Below, piece after piece: positions 23,293-30,367 of a stretch of DNA of 39,274 bases. The first letter of the stretch is position 1, and every line of letters starts with the position of its first letter. Where the stretch lies: NCBI GenBank assembly GCA_001563325.1, contig LRSK01000146.1:1-39274 (forward strand), in the 5' to 3' direction. The stretch is from Candidatus Thorarchaeota archaeon SMTZ1-83. Its GTDB lineage: Archaea; Asgardarchaeota; Thorarchaeia; Thorarchaeales; Thorarchaeaceae. The notes beneath the pieces were generated by a model that was given only the letters and a program-made list of their open reading frames with translations, was not told the origin of the DNA and made no database searches. A program made the translations under genes and the position numbers.

Positions 23293-24132
23293 TTGGAAAT
23301 CAGGGAGATGACAACAGCTGATCTGGGATTTGCAGTCAGCTTGACTGAGGCAGTGGGGTGGAGCAGCATCAAGAGAGACTTTGAAGAGTTGCTCCTTTTC
23401 GACCCCCATGGCAACTTTGTCGGAGAAGCGGATGGAGTCCCAATTGGCATGGTGTGCGCCCTTTCGTACGGACCGTTTGCATCCATAGGCAATCTCATTG
23501 TCGTCGACGAGTTTCGAGGACAAGGCAAGGGTGCTGAACTAATGGAACACGCAATGGACTACCTGAAGAACAAGGGAACTGATGTCATGATGCTTGACAG
23601 CGTTCCCGCTGCAGTTCCTCTGTATGAACGTCTTGGATTCAAGAAGGTCTGTAGGTCTCTGAGGCTTGCGGGTCGCGTTGAGCCCAAGCTTTCTCAGAGA
23701 GTCAGACCCATGGAAGGGAAAGACCTCATGCATATACTGGCAATTGATCGGAAGCACTTTGGTGCAAGCAGGTTCCTGTTTATCTCCAGCGGCCTCGCTG
23801 CTTGTCCGGAATTCTCTATTGTGCTTGAGGTAGAGGGTGATATTGCAGGGTATGCCATGGGCAGTGAACGACATGGTCATGTTCGATTGGCACCTTGGAT
23901 AATGTCAGACCATACCGAATTCGCAAAGATTGTCCTGCAGGATTTCGCAGTACAGGCAGGAGGTCTTGAGATTAGGGCAGGTGTACTAGAAACCAGCCGA
24001 AGAGCAATTGGAGTCTACAAGGCCTGCGGCCTCAAGGAAACAGGTCACTCTTGGCGGATGGTCAGAGGAGCAAAGGAGAGCATTGAGTTCTCGGATGGAG
24101 TCTACGCCATAGGTTCACCCATGAGAGGGTGA
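23293..24132 (+). CDS. Two-domain GNAT acetyltransferase
   Basis: A 279-residue protein. The first GNAT domain (about 1-130) has the acetyl-CoA pyrophosphate loop RGQGKG at 75-80, followed by AELMEHAMDYL and VPLYERLGF. The second half (about 140-279), with GYAMGSERHGHVRLAPWIM and RAIGVYKACGLKETGHSW, resembles the accessory GNAT-like domain (Acetyltransf_18) of YitH-type enzymes. The acceptor is unknown. The TTG at 23293 has AGGAG 10 bases upstream; an earlier TTG at 23263 has no such support. The 3' end overlaps by 31 bases the 3' end of the ABC permease on the other strand. Confidence 0.85.
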   Translation: MEIREMTTADLGFAVSLTEAVGWSSIKRDFEELLLFDPHGNFVGEADGVPIGMVCALSYGPFASIGNLIVVDEFRGQGKGAELMEHAMDYLKNKGTDVMMLDSVPAAVPLYERLGFKKVCRSLRLAGRVEPKLSQRVRPMEGKDLMHILAIDRKHFGASRFLFISSGLAACPEFSIVLEVEGDIAGYAMGSERHGHVRLAPWIMSDHTEFAKIVLQDFAVQAGGLEIRAGVLETSRRAIGVYKACGLKETGHSWRMVRGAKESIEFSDGVYAIGSPMRG

Positions 24133-25298
24133 CCTCGTCGTCTTCTACGGAACTGTTCCAGCCGTTTCCCAAAGTCCACCTCGCTCAGTCGATCTGCAAT
24201 TATAGGTGATATCAAGACCGACGCAACGGCAAACACCCCCACAATGGAGAGGTCGATTACCAACGTGCTGTATGTTCCTTGAATGAACATCTCAATGAGC
24301 GTACGATAGGCATTGGAGAAGGGAAGATACTCATTTGCCGTCACGAAACCAATGCCGGCCATTTCGAGAGGCGCGATTCCCCCTCCAGTGAGCCAATAGA
24401 AGAGAGCACCAAGGGCGGCCACCGGGACCACGTACACCGAGTTGCGGAAGATAGCTCCAAGAATCACGCCGATTCCGGAGCAGAAGGTTGACAGAAGAAG
24501 GGTCATAGCTATATAGACGAGAAGGTTTCCCATGGGCCACACTCGGTACGCTGCCAATCCTAAGAGGAATACTACCGGTATTGAGAGGTAGCTTAGAATG
24601 ACCGCACTGAACATCTTGCCAGCATATACGGCATGCAACGACTGGTTCGACAGAGTGATCTCTTCCAAAGTCTCATGTTCGAACTCACTAGCGGTTGCCG
24701 AGCTTGCCAGATAGAGTCCAGCAAATGAGATCCCAAAGATTGTCACAGTCCAAGCCATGTAGGCGAGTCTTGGCGGTGTGTACGGGTTCAGTAACTCGAC
24801 TTCAAATGTGCTGTTAGTCCGATCAGGTAGGTAAGTCTGATAGAAGATGTCTAACTTCCTTATCACAGGCATTCGCAGATTCTTCGTCATGTCCTCATGC
24901 GCGTTGTTGACTAGAAGCTGTATGCTGATAGACTCATTGTTGGTAAGTGCCGCTTCAAATCCATCTGGTATGGTTATCACCAGGTAAATGTCTCCGTTTT
25001 GAAAGCTGACGCTAGCGGATTCTGAGTCCATTCTAATGAGGTTCAAGCTTGGGGGAATCTCGTCTGGTTCTCCCAAGATCTCGATCAGGCCATTGGTGAA
25101 TTCACCGGGACTGTCCTCTTGGACCACAAGAGCGGCATCAACTCCAGGTCCAGCATAGACTCCACCCATGAGAAGAAGAAACGCACTGTAGTACAGCAAG
25201 GGGAAAGCAACGATGAATACCAGCCTTGACTTGTTCCGAAACCAAGTCTTTGTTTCCTTGACTAATGAGGCCTTGAATACTCTCACGAAGTTGCTCAA
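24102..25298 (-). CDS. ABC-2 type exporter permease (second permease)
   Basis: A 398-residue membrane protein of the ABC2_membrane_3 kind: a cytosolic N-terminus, first helix near 27-48, a large external domain of about 120 residues (about 50-180), then five to six helices from about 185. The conserved segment ATASEFEHETLEEITLSNQSLHAVYAGKMFSAV near 219-252 is the coupling region typical of the family. The TTG at 25298 overlaps the stop of the preceding permease in TTGA and has a strong GGAGGTGGA element upstream, so translation is coupled. With the ATPase and first permease it makes a heterodimeric exporter. The cargo may be a lipid, drug or peptide. Confidence 0.88.
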   Translation of the reverse strand: MSNFVRVFKASLVKETKTWFRNKSRLVFIVAFPLLYYSAFLLLMGGVYAGPGVDAALVVQEDSPGEFTNGLIEILGEPDEIPPSLNLIRMDSESASVSFQNGDIYLVITIPDGFEAALTNNESISIQLLVNNAHEDMTKNLRMPVIRKLDIFYQTYLPDRTNSTFEVELLNPYTPPRLAYMAWTVTIFGISFAGLYLASSATASEFEHETLEEITLSNQSLHAVYAGKMFSAVILSYLSIPVVFLLGLAAYRVWPMGNLLVYIAMTLLLSTFCSGIGVILGAIFRNSVYVVPVAALGALFYWLTGGGIAPLEMAGIGFVTANEYLPFSNAYRTLIEMFIQGTYSTLVIDLSIVGVFAVASVLISPIIADRLSEVDFGKRLEQFRRRRRGHPLMGEPMA

Positions 25299-26340
25299 GT
25301 ATGCTCCACCTCCCTCTTCATGAGTGTTGAGACAACTGCAGTCAGAACAAGCCACGTCACCAAGAGAGCAACGATGCTAGGCAGGATGCCTGTGACAGTG
25401 TCAAGGAAGAACACTCGAGTCCAGAGACCTAAGACGTGAGTAGTGGGTAGCAATAGTGAAACTAGCCTTAGTTCAAGCGGCATCAGGCCAATTGGGGCCA
25501 ATCCCCCACCAGCAAGGAAACCAATAACGCTGAAGAGAACGGATCCTAGTATTGCAAGTTCTCGGTTCTTTGTCCTTGTCCCGATGAGCTCACCAATTGG
25601 AGCGAGAGACAAGATTGTCAGGAGCATAATAAGAGATAAGAGCGTGGAATGGCAGATATGGTCCGCCCAATCACGATGGCTAGTCTACTAGTTGGCGAGT
25701 TTAGCAGGTCGTAGATGGCCTGCGTTTCATATTCGGTGGCTGTTGACAGTCCCTGGCCTGTCACAGAACAGACGATTAGCGAGAGGATTATGGCAACTGC
25801 ATACATGTAGGCGGTATTCGAAGGTGTCATTGGCCGAGCGAGGGTCTCCTCAAGTGAAACGGGGGCATCAGACTGGTCAAAGTGGGGGTATACTGCGCCT
25901 TGGTTGTAGAGAAGCACACCAGCCTCAATGCGGTGCACGTAGTTCTTGACAACGTCATCATTGTAGTTGGCAACATAGATGACAACGGTGGCTTCATTCC
26001 CCGTACTAACATTCAATCCGAATCCGTCAGGTATCAAAATGTAAGCGATTAGCAGGTTGTCTTGAAACATCTGTGCTGCTGTTTCTGAGTCGTATCTTGT
26101 TGTCTTAAACCAGGTGTGATTGGTCGTCGAAACCATGTTCTCAAGAATATCAGCCATTTCTTCAGCCTGAGAAGACTGATCCTCAACTACAAGTCCGCAC
26201 ACGAATGACTCCCCACCGCCGACCTGGACCCATAGGATTGTGTACACAAGAGCAAGAACAAACGGAACTATCAGACTTGGGGCGATGAATCGTGGGTCAC
26301 GTCTTGCCTGCTTGAAGTCCTTCTTGACTATGGCTTTCAT
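25295..26340 (-). pseudogene. ABC-2 type exporter permease (first permease), frameshifted
   Basis: The N-terminal part (26340 down to about 25645) reads MKAIVKKDFKQARRDPRFIAPSLIV, one helix, an external domain, and helices up to SPTSRLAIVIGRTISAI. The rest (about 25645 down to 25295) continues in another frame as TLLSLIMLLTILSLAPIGELIGTR and three more helices to MKREVEHT. Joined they make one permease of about 350 residues similar in plan to the neighbour, so an indel lies near 25642-25650. Whether it is an error or a true mutation cannot be told. The downstream part keeps its coding pattern and still overlaps the next start (TTGA). The ATG at 26340 follows the ATPase stop by 14 bases. Confidence 0.82.
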
Positions 26341-26354
26341 CTCTCTAAGCAACT

Positions 26355-27308
26355 CTAGTCCCTCAGCTTTGAACCGGTGATGGCCAGGAAGACGTCACCC
26401 AGAGATGGTTCACGGAGTGCAACCTGAACCACTTTCAGATCCTTCTGTGATAGCCGTTCGATAACCACTGGTAGGTCTGAGTGGCCCGACTTGCTCTTTA
26501 TCCAGGCCGTCCTTGGGCCGCCATTGAGCGGATCAGAAACTTTCTCAATCTCCATTCCAAGGCATTCATTGAGCCAAGAGGCCCCCTGTTCTGAGTCAAG
26601 CCCATCGATGAGCACTTCAATCAGATATTCACCAACATATCGGCGCCTCAGCTCGTCTGGTGTGCCCTCTGCAACCAATTGTCCCTGATCTAGCACAATC
26701 ACCCTATCAGCAAGTGCCTCAGCCTCGTCCATGTAGTTCGTACAGAATAGTACTGTACGACCCTCTTGTTTCAATTTACGGACCTGATTCCAAATCAGGT
26801 TGCGACTCTGGACGTCGACTCCAAGTGACATCTCATCAAGAATTAGCAGCTCCGAATCGTGTAGGATAGACCTCACAAGTGCAAGCCTTCTTTTCATTCC
26901 CCCGGAATATGTCTTCACTAGATCATCCTTCCTATCAGTCAGCCCCGCTAGCTCTAGCATCTTGGCGACTCTCACGTCGACCTCATCATTGGGGACACCA
27001 TACAAGTCAGCATGATACTCAAGAGCCTCTAGTGCGGTGAGGTCAGGATAGAGCGCAGTCTCCTGAGGCATGAATCCAATTCTCTTTCTCACCTCATCGA
27101 GATTCTCAGACACTTCAAAGCTGGCCACTTTCACATTGCCGTAGATTGGCCGAAGAATGCCCGTAATCAGCTTGACAGTTGTTGACTTGCCCGCACCGTT
27201 CGGGCCGAGGAGAGCGACAATCTCTCCTTTCTCGACAGCAAAGGAGAGGTCCTCCAGTGCTTTCAGATCCCCGCCGTACGTGTAAGTCAAGTTGGAGATT
27301 TCAATCAT
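26355..27308 (-). CDS. ABC transporter ATP-binding protein
   Basis: A 317-residue ATPase of the ABC-2 exporter class. Walker A GPNGAGKST is at 35-43, the Q-loop in GFMPQETALYPDLT near 78-91, the signature YSGGMKRRL at 134-142, and Walker B LLILDEM at 154-160, in which the usual LDEPT reads LDEMS. The C-terminal 75 residues form the extra domain common to exporters of this type. The ATG at 27308 gives the normal family start (MIEISNLTYTYGG); the frame is open much further upstream, but that stretch is over the divergent gene and is not protein-like. It heads the operon followed by two permeases and is probably regulated by the inverted repeat at 27348-27399. Confidence 0.94.
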   Translation of the reverse strand: MIEISNLTYTYGGDLKALEDLSFAVEKGEIVALLGPNGAGKSTTVKLITGILRPIYGNVKVASFEVSENLDEVRKRIGFMPQETALYPDLTALEALEYHADLYGVPNDEVDVRVAKMLELAGLTDRKDDLVKTYSGGMKRRLALVRSILHDSELLILDEMSLGVDVQSRNLIWNQVRKLKQEGRTVLFCTNYMDEAEALADRVIVLDQGQLVAEGTPDELRRRYVGEYLIEVLIDGLDSEQGASWLNECLGMEIEKVSDPLNGGPRTAWIKSKSGHSDLPVVIERLSQKDLKVVQVALREPSLGDVFLAITGSKLRD

Positions 27309-27347
27309 TGAGGGCAAGATAACACCCAAGTAGTACAATGCAGACGA

Positions 27348-27399
27348 CCGATATGAAATTCGTGTCACCCTAGGAGTTACATCGACTGATTCATATCGG
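27348..27399. promoter_or_regulatory. Divergent promoter with 10-bp inverted repeat, arms 42 bp apart
   Basis: CCGATATGAA at 27348-27357 and its exact complement TTCATATCGG at 27390-27399 point away from each other; their centres are 42 bases apart, four turns of the helix. Read outwards, each arm is TTCATATCGG and carries a TATA-like core, 30 bases before the ATG at 27429 and 40 bases before the ATG at 27308. A third imperfect dyad centred on CCTAGG (about 27369-27374) lies between them. This fits a shared operator for a dimeric regulator, probably the winged-helix protein encoded next to it. Confidence 0.65.
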
Positions 27400-27428
27400 T
27401 TCGCCAATGTTCCAGTCCCGATGACGAA

Positions 27429-27701
27429 ATGAGTTTGGATTTCATACTTCAGCCTAGCGTCTGGGGTATCCTGATGGAACTGAAGTGGGGAGATAGGTTC
27501 GAGAGGGACTTGATAGAGAAGATTCCCCAAGAAGGTATAGCCTTTGACGAGATTAGAGATAGGCTCTTGGAGCTGGGACTTGTGTATAGGTTTCGAGGCG
27601 GGCAGAATAGCCCATATCTCTGCTTGACCGACAAGGGGCAACTCCTGATGGACCGCTTGATTCAAGCTCAAGACATTCTTGATTCTGATGATTCTATCTA
27701 G
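27429..27701 (+). CDS. Winged-helix DNA-binding protein
   Basis: A 90-residue protein formed almost wholly by one winged-helix domain. GILMELKWGDRFERDLIEKIPQE is followed by the recognition region FDEIRDRLLELGLVYRFRGG and the wing and last helix YLCLTDKGQLLMDRLIQAQDIL, where LTDKG is typical of MarR/PadR-like and related archaeal regulators. It has no ligand domain. It is divergent from the ABC exporter operon, with the paired inverted repeat in between, so it probably represses the exporter and itself. The ATG at 27429 is preceded by no clear Shine-Dalgarno element, and the TATA position suggests a nearly leaderless mRNA. Confidence 0.75.
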   Translation: MSLDFILQPSVWGILMELKWGDRFERDLIEKIPQEGIAFDEIRDRLLELGLVYRFRGGQNSPYLCLTDKGQLLMDRLIQAQDILDSDDSI

Positions 27702-27706
27702 ACCAT

Positions 27707-27729
27707 CTTGTCACCTCTAAAGTGACAAG
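27707..27729. promoter_or_regulatory. Perfect 8-bp inverted repeat before the TrmB gene
   Basis: CTTGTCAC at 27707-27714 and GTGACAAG at 27722-27729 flank CTCTAAA. The dyad begins 6 bases after the stop of the winged-helix gene and ends 36 bases before the GTG at 27765. It may be a TrmB autoregulatory operator or a transcription-end structure; no T-run follows, which favours an operator. Confidence 0.5.
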
Positions 27730-27764
27730 GCATTGAAAAGACTTGAGTGATATTGGCTTCATAA

Positions 27765-28613
27765 GTGTGCGGAATGCCAGGCGATGAAATCATATCAGAA
27801 CTAAGAAGCCTAGGACTCCACCTTAACGAAGCAAAGGCCTACAAGGCCCTTGTTACATTGGGGCAGAGTACGGCAAGAGCCGTAGCAGACCATTCTGGCG
27901 TGCCAAGAAGCAAGGTATACGATGTTCTCTACTCGCTTGAGGACAGAGGTCTTGTGAGACGAGTGCTTGGCAGCGATCCCACAGAGTTCAAGTCGTATCC
28001 ACCTAAGGACGCCATTCCCTACCTTATTGAGAAGTTGCAACAGTCCGGGAGTGTTGTAATGAAGGCACTAGAGACCATTGAGCAGGAGAGGAATACTGAG
28101 AGCAGAGAGCTGGTATATACTGTAGAGGGGCAGGACCAAATCAAGATGGAAATGCGTGGAATCATTGGAGAGGCTCAGAAAGAAGTATTCATAGCCACAC
28201 TCAACCCAGCAGTTCTAAGCGCTGCACGTCCGGCCCTAGCAGAGGCAAAGAGAAGAAACGTGAACATTCAGCTCTTCACAGCCGGAGCAAACATGGAAGA
28301 GTGGAAGGAGTTTACTCATTACCTAGAAATGACAAACGTTGAGGGCATTGGTCCGACTGGACTCATAGAGCAGATGAGCACGGTAATAGAAGATGTCGCC
28401 ATTGTGGACGCGGGCTGGAATCCAACCCAGATGGGGATTGTCATAGCAGATAATTCAGAGAGCATTGGGATGTTTGGAACTCATTCTGCTCAGATGAAAC
28501 CATGGGCACTAGTTGTTCGAGTACCTTTGATTGCAATTCTACAGCGACAAGTCATAACTGCGGTTCTTTCACAGGTGCAGAGATTCATTGCAGCCATGGA
28601 AGCAACGTCATAG
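27765..28613 (+). CDS. TrmB-family transcriptional regulator
   Basis: A 282-residue archaeal regulator. The N-terminal winged-helix domain (about 8-75), LRSLGLHLNEAKAYKALVTLGQSTARAVADHSGVPRSKVYDVLYSLEDRGLVRR, is typical of TrmB, followed by the short linker PTEFKSYPPKDAI and a coiled helix to about 115. The C-terminal part (about 125-282) resembles the TrmB/phospholipase-D-like effector domain (EAQKEVFIATLNPAVLSA and AIVDAGWNPTQMGIVIADN). Family members respond to sugars or other metabolites. The start is GTG at 27765, or an ATG at 27774. Its targets may include the nearby ABC operon or itself. Confidence 0.9.
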   Translation: MCGMPGDEIISELRSLGLHLNEAKAYKALVTLGQSTARAVADHSGVPRSKVYDVLYSLEDRGLVRRVLGSDPTEFKSYPPKDAIPYLIEKLQQSGSVVMKALETIEQERNTESRELVYTVEGQDQIKMEMRGIIGEAQKEVFIATLNPAVLSAARPALAEAKRRNVNIQLFTAGANMEEWKEFTHYLEMTNVEGIGPTGLIEQMSTVIEDVAIVDAGWNPTQMGIVIADNSESIGMFGTHSAQMKPWALVVRVPLIAILQRQVITAVLSQVQRFIAAMEATS

Positions 28614-28661
28614 GACAAGATATCCTAGAGTTGTGCTAATTGCTCTCTAGCTCCTTGATGG

Positions 28662-28901
28662 TCAGTCACAAGTTGCGCAGACATTGGTCTGAGTTTCACC
28701 CACTCCATCGATGCCCCTCAGCTTCTCCACAACATACGCACTCATGTCCTCATTGCTCTTGAAGAGGGCCTTCACTATGATATCAAACGCACCAAATATG
28801 ATGTAGGCTTCCTCAGTTTCTTCAAGGGCGATAATCTGCTCTAGCACTTCTCGATTCGTCATGCCCTCAACTTTGACCAAAATAAACGCCGTTAGAGCCA
28901 T
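28662..28901 (-). CDS. Stand-alone Lrp/AsnC ligand-binding (RAM) domain protein
   Basis: A 79-residue protein that matches only the C-terminal effector domain of Lrp/AsnC regulators: LTAFILVKVEGMTNREVLEQI, EAYIIFGAFDIIVKALFKSNEDMSAYV and a closing EKLRGIDGVGETQTNV. The DNA-binding half is absent and no such half lies upstream, so it is a true single-domain form. These dimerise through the RAM fold and bind amino acids. It ends with CATCD, an unusual pair of cysteines. GAGG lies about 10 bases before the ATG. It could be a sensor subunit pairing with a full Lrp protein elsewhere. Confidence 0.88.
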   Translation of the reverse strand: MALTAFILVKVEGMTNREVLEQIIALEETEEAYIIFGAFDIIVKALFKSNEDMSAYVVEKLRGIDGVGETQTNVCATCD

Positions 28902-28977
28902 TGGAGTCTGCCTCTGCCAGAAGTGGCTAGACAGTCCAAGATAGCCACTTATTCTTTGCGCATTAAAGGCATATCGG

Positions 28978-29355
28978 CTAAAGCCGGTGTATAAGTTGAA
29001 CTGCTGTCTTGCTCAGGTCCAAGACTGTGAGTTCCGGAATGGAATCATGTGTCGCCCAAGCGACGACCCAGATGCTGCCCTCAACCAGCGCCATAAGGAG
29101 GTGCCCTTGATTGTTGTCGGCAGTGGCGATGAGGGTTTCAGGACTAGAAGCCACTCTCTTGTATGCCACACTGTTGATCTCAATCTTCTCTCTCATAGAC
29201 GTAGTGGCCTCAGCCAGATCAGAAGCTGAATCGACCAAACCATGGAAGTTCTCAGTTACCCAGATTACCTCTCCATCTTTGAGAACTGCGAATGCCTGAA
29301 TCTTCGGATTGTTGGCGTAGAGCATTCTCCACTCGTTGTCTATGGTCGCATCCAT
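28978..29355 (-). CDS. Asgard profilin-like protein (copy 2)
   Basis: A 125-residue single-domain protein. Its plan follows profilin: an N-terminal helix with Trp (DNEWRMLYANNP), then FAVLKDGEVIWVTENF near 22-37 corresponding to the profilin segment with a conserved Trp after the DG turn, a helix, a KR/KY turn (VAYKRVASSPETLIATADNNQG) near 63-84, the strand pair LLMALVEGSIWVVAWA and a C-terminal helix (VLDLSKTAVQLIHR). Roadblock/LC7 domains share the fold, so that is the chief alternative. Profilins bind actin monomers. The ATG at 29355 follows GGTG at about 8 bases. A TATA box of its own sits at 29394-29401. Confidence 0.6.
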   Translation of the reverse strand: MDATIDNEWRMLYANNPKIQAFAVLKDGEVIWVTENFHGLVDSASDLAEATTSMREKIEINSVAYKRVASSPETLIATADNNQGHLLMALVEGSIWVVAWATHDSIPELTVLDLSKTAVQLIHRL

Positions 29356-29393
29356 CTCTTCAACACCATGGTACCAGTGAAAGGAGACCCGCG

Positions 29394-29430
29394 ATTTTAA
29401 GGGGTAGAACTGTTGATGACACGTCTACCC
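29394..29430 (-). promoter_or_regulatory. TATA box and overlapping inverted repeat between the profilin-like genes
   Basis: On the minus strand CTTAAAATC (TATA box, about 29394-29402) lies next to an inverted repeat GGGTAGA (29402-29408) with TCTACCC (29424-29430), whose loop can form another short stem TGT/ACA. The repeat covers the region just upstream of the TATA box, where a regulator would affect binding of transcription factor B, and also lies 24 bases after the stop of copy 1, so it could end that transcript. Confidence 0.5.
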
Positions 29431-29453
29431 GCTGATCTTCTAGTTCCATTGTG

Positions 29454-29834
29454 CTAGATTTTGCCCTTGAGCGACTTCGCTGCCCTGTCGACATCAACAT
29501 AGGTTCCGTCAGGCTGTGCCTCTGCAGCAGCCCAAGCAACGACAAACTTGTCGCCCTCAATCTTAGCAAGCACGAGAAGCCCATTGCCCTGCACATTCCG
29601 AGCAACCAGGCTGTCAGGAGTGGTCCGCAGTGTGGAGTACTTAACCTGATTCTGTACGACTGAGCTGGCTCCAGTACTGACCGCCCTGCCAAGCTGAGGG
29701 GCATCTTCCACCAGGTTCCAGTTCTGAGATTGCCATAGAACCTGCCCGCTAGCAGTAATTACTCCGAATGCTTGTACCATCTGTCCGCTTGCGTTGTAGC
29801 ATTGTGTGTAGGCATCCATAACAGGATCGCTCAT
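29454..29834 (-). CDS. Asgard profilin-like protein (copy 1)
   Basis: A 126-residue soluble protein. Conserved profilin-like features: N-terminal helix with Tyr (DAYTQCYNASG), FGVITASGQVLWQSQNWNL near 23-41 matching the GxVWAxS-W/F pattern, a helix, then VKYSTLRTTPDSLVARNVQGNGLLVLAKIEGDKFVVAWAAAE near 63-104, in which KY, the Pro-containing turn, the GxG turn and the following strands recall eukaryotic KYMVIxGEPG / GGITIKKTxxALIIGIYDEP, and a final helix (VDVDRAAKSLKGK). It is closely related in plan to the neighbour at 28978. GGAGTGA stands 8-9 bases before the ATG. If correct it binds Asgard actin. Roadblock/LC7 is the alternative. Confidence 0.62.
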   Translation of the reverse strand: MSDPVMDAYTQCYNASGQMVQAFGVITASGQVLWQSQNWNLVEDAPQLGRAVSTGASSVVQNQVKYSTLRTTPDSLVARNVQGNGLLVLAKIEGDKFVVAWAAAEAQPDGTYVDVDRAAKSLKGKI

Positions 29835-29939
29835 GTTTGATTCACTCCGTTATTCAGCACGGTCTCTGGAAGACTAGGAACAGTGTATCCATAAAAAGGA
29901 ATTCTTGACAGCCTTCGAAAACAGGTGAAACAGACTCAT

Positions 29940-30275
29940 ATGGAAGGATGGATGTTCAGTCTCATGTTTCGGCATGCTGTTTGGGAGAATAAAGAGGGAA
30001 CATTCATCAGAATCACAGCCCGGCCGAAGTCAAAGAGTAGAGAGCTCGTATTGAGCTTGGAGGATGAGAGTCTTGTCGTCAACCTTACCTCTCCTGCACG
30101 CGAAGGAAAGGCGAACACGGAACTACTGAAAAGACTCTCAAGACTCCTGGGCGTTTCTGGGGGGAGAGTAAGTCTAGTATCGGGGCATAAGTCCAAGGGG
30201 AAGACCGTCTTCATAGAGGGATTGACTGCCGAGCAGGTATTGAGAATCCTACAAGAAGTCACAAACGATAAATAA
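29940..30275 (+). CDS. DUF167 (YggU-like) protein
   Basis: A 111-residue protein of the DUF167 family: FIRITARPKSKSRELV near residues 21-36, LVVNLTSPAREGKANTELLKRLSRLLGVS near 44-72, and VSLVSGHKSKGKTVFIEGL near 77-95. The family has a conserved fold with a positive face; its function is unknown, and it is widespread in archaea and eukaryotes. The ATG at 29940 is chosen since AGGTGA lies 11 bases upstream, overlapping a GTG at 29925 which is the outermost start. It is divergent from the profilin-like genes with 105 bases between. Confidence 0.92.
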   Translation: MEGWMFSLMFRHAVWENKEGTFIRITARPKSKSRELVLSLEDESLVVNLTSPAREGKANTELLKRLSRLLGVSGGRVSLVSGHKSKGKTVFIEGLTAEQVLRILQEVTNDK

Positions 30276-30367
30276 CCCGACTCGTCTAGGTCGGCTCTGC
30301 ATGTGTTCAGAGTCGCCCATGTGCGAACCTGAGTGGGATTGGCACATCACATGTCGGAGGACATTTT

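Noticed and set aside
27309..27671. N-terminal extension of the ABC ATPase
   Set aside because: It runs across the divergent promoter and over the winged-helix gene on the other strand; ATPases of this family start at MIEISNL.
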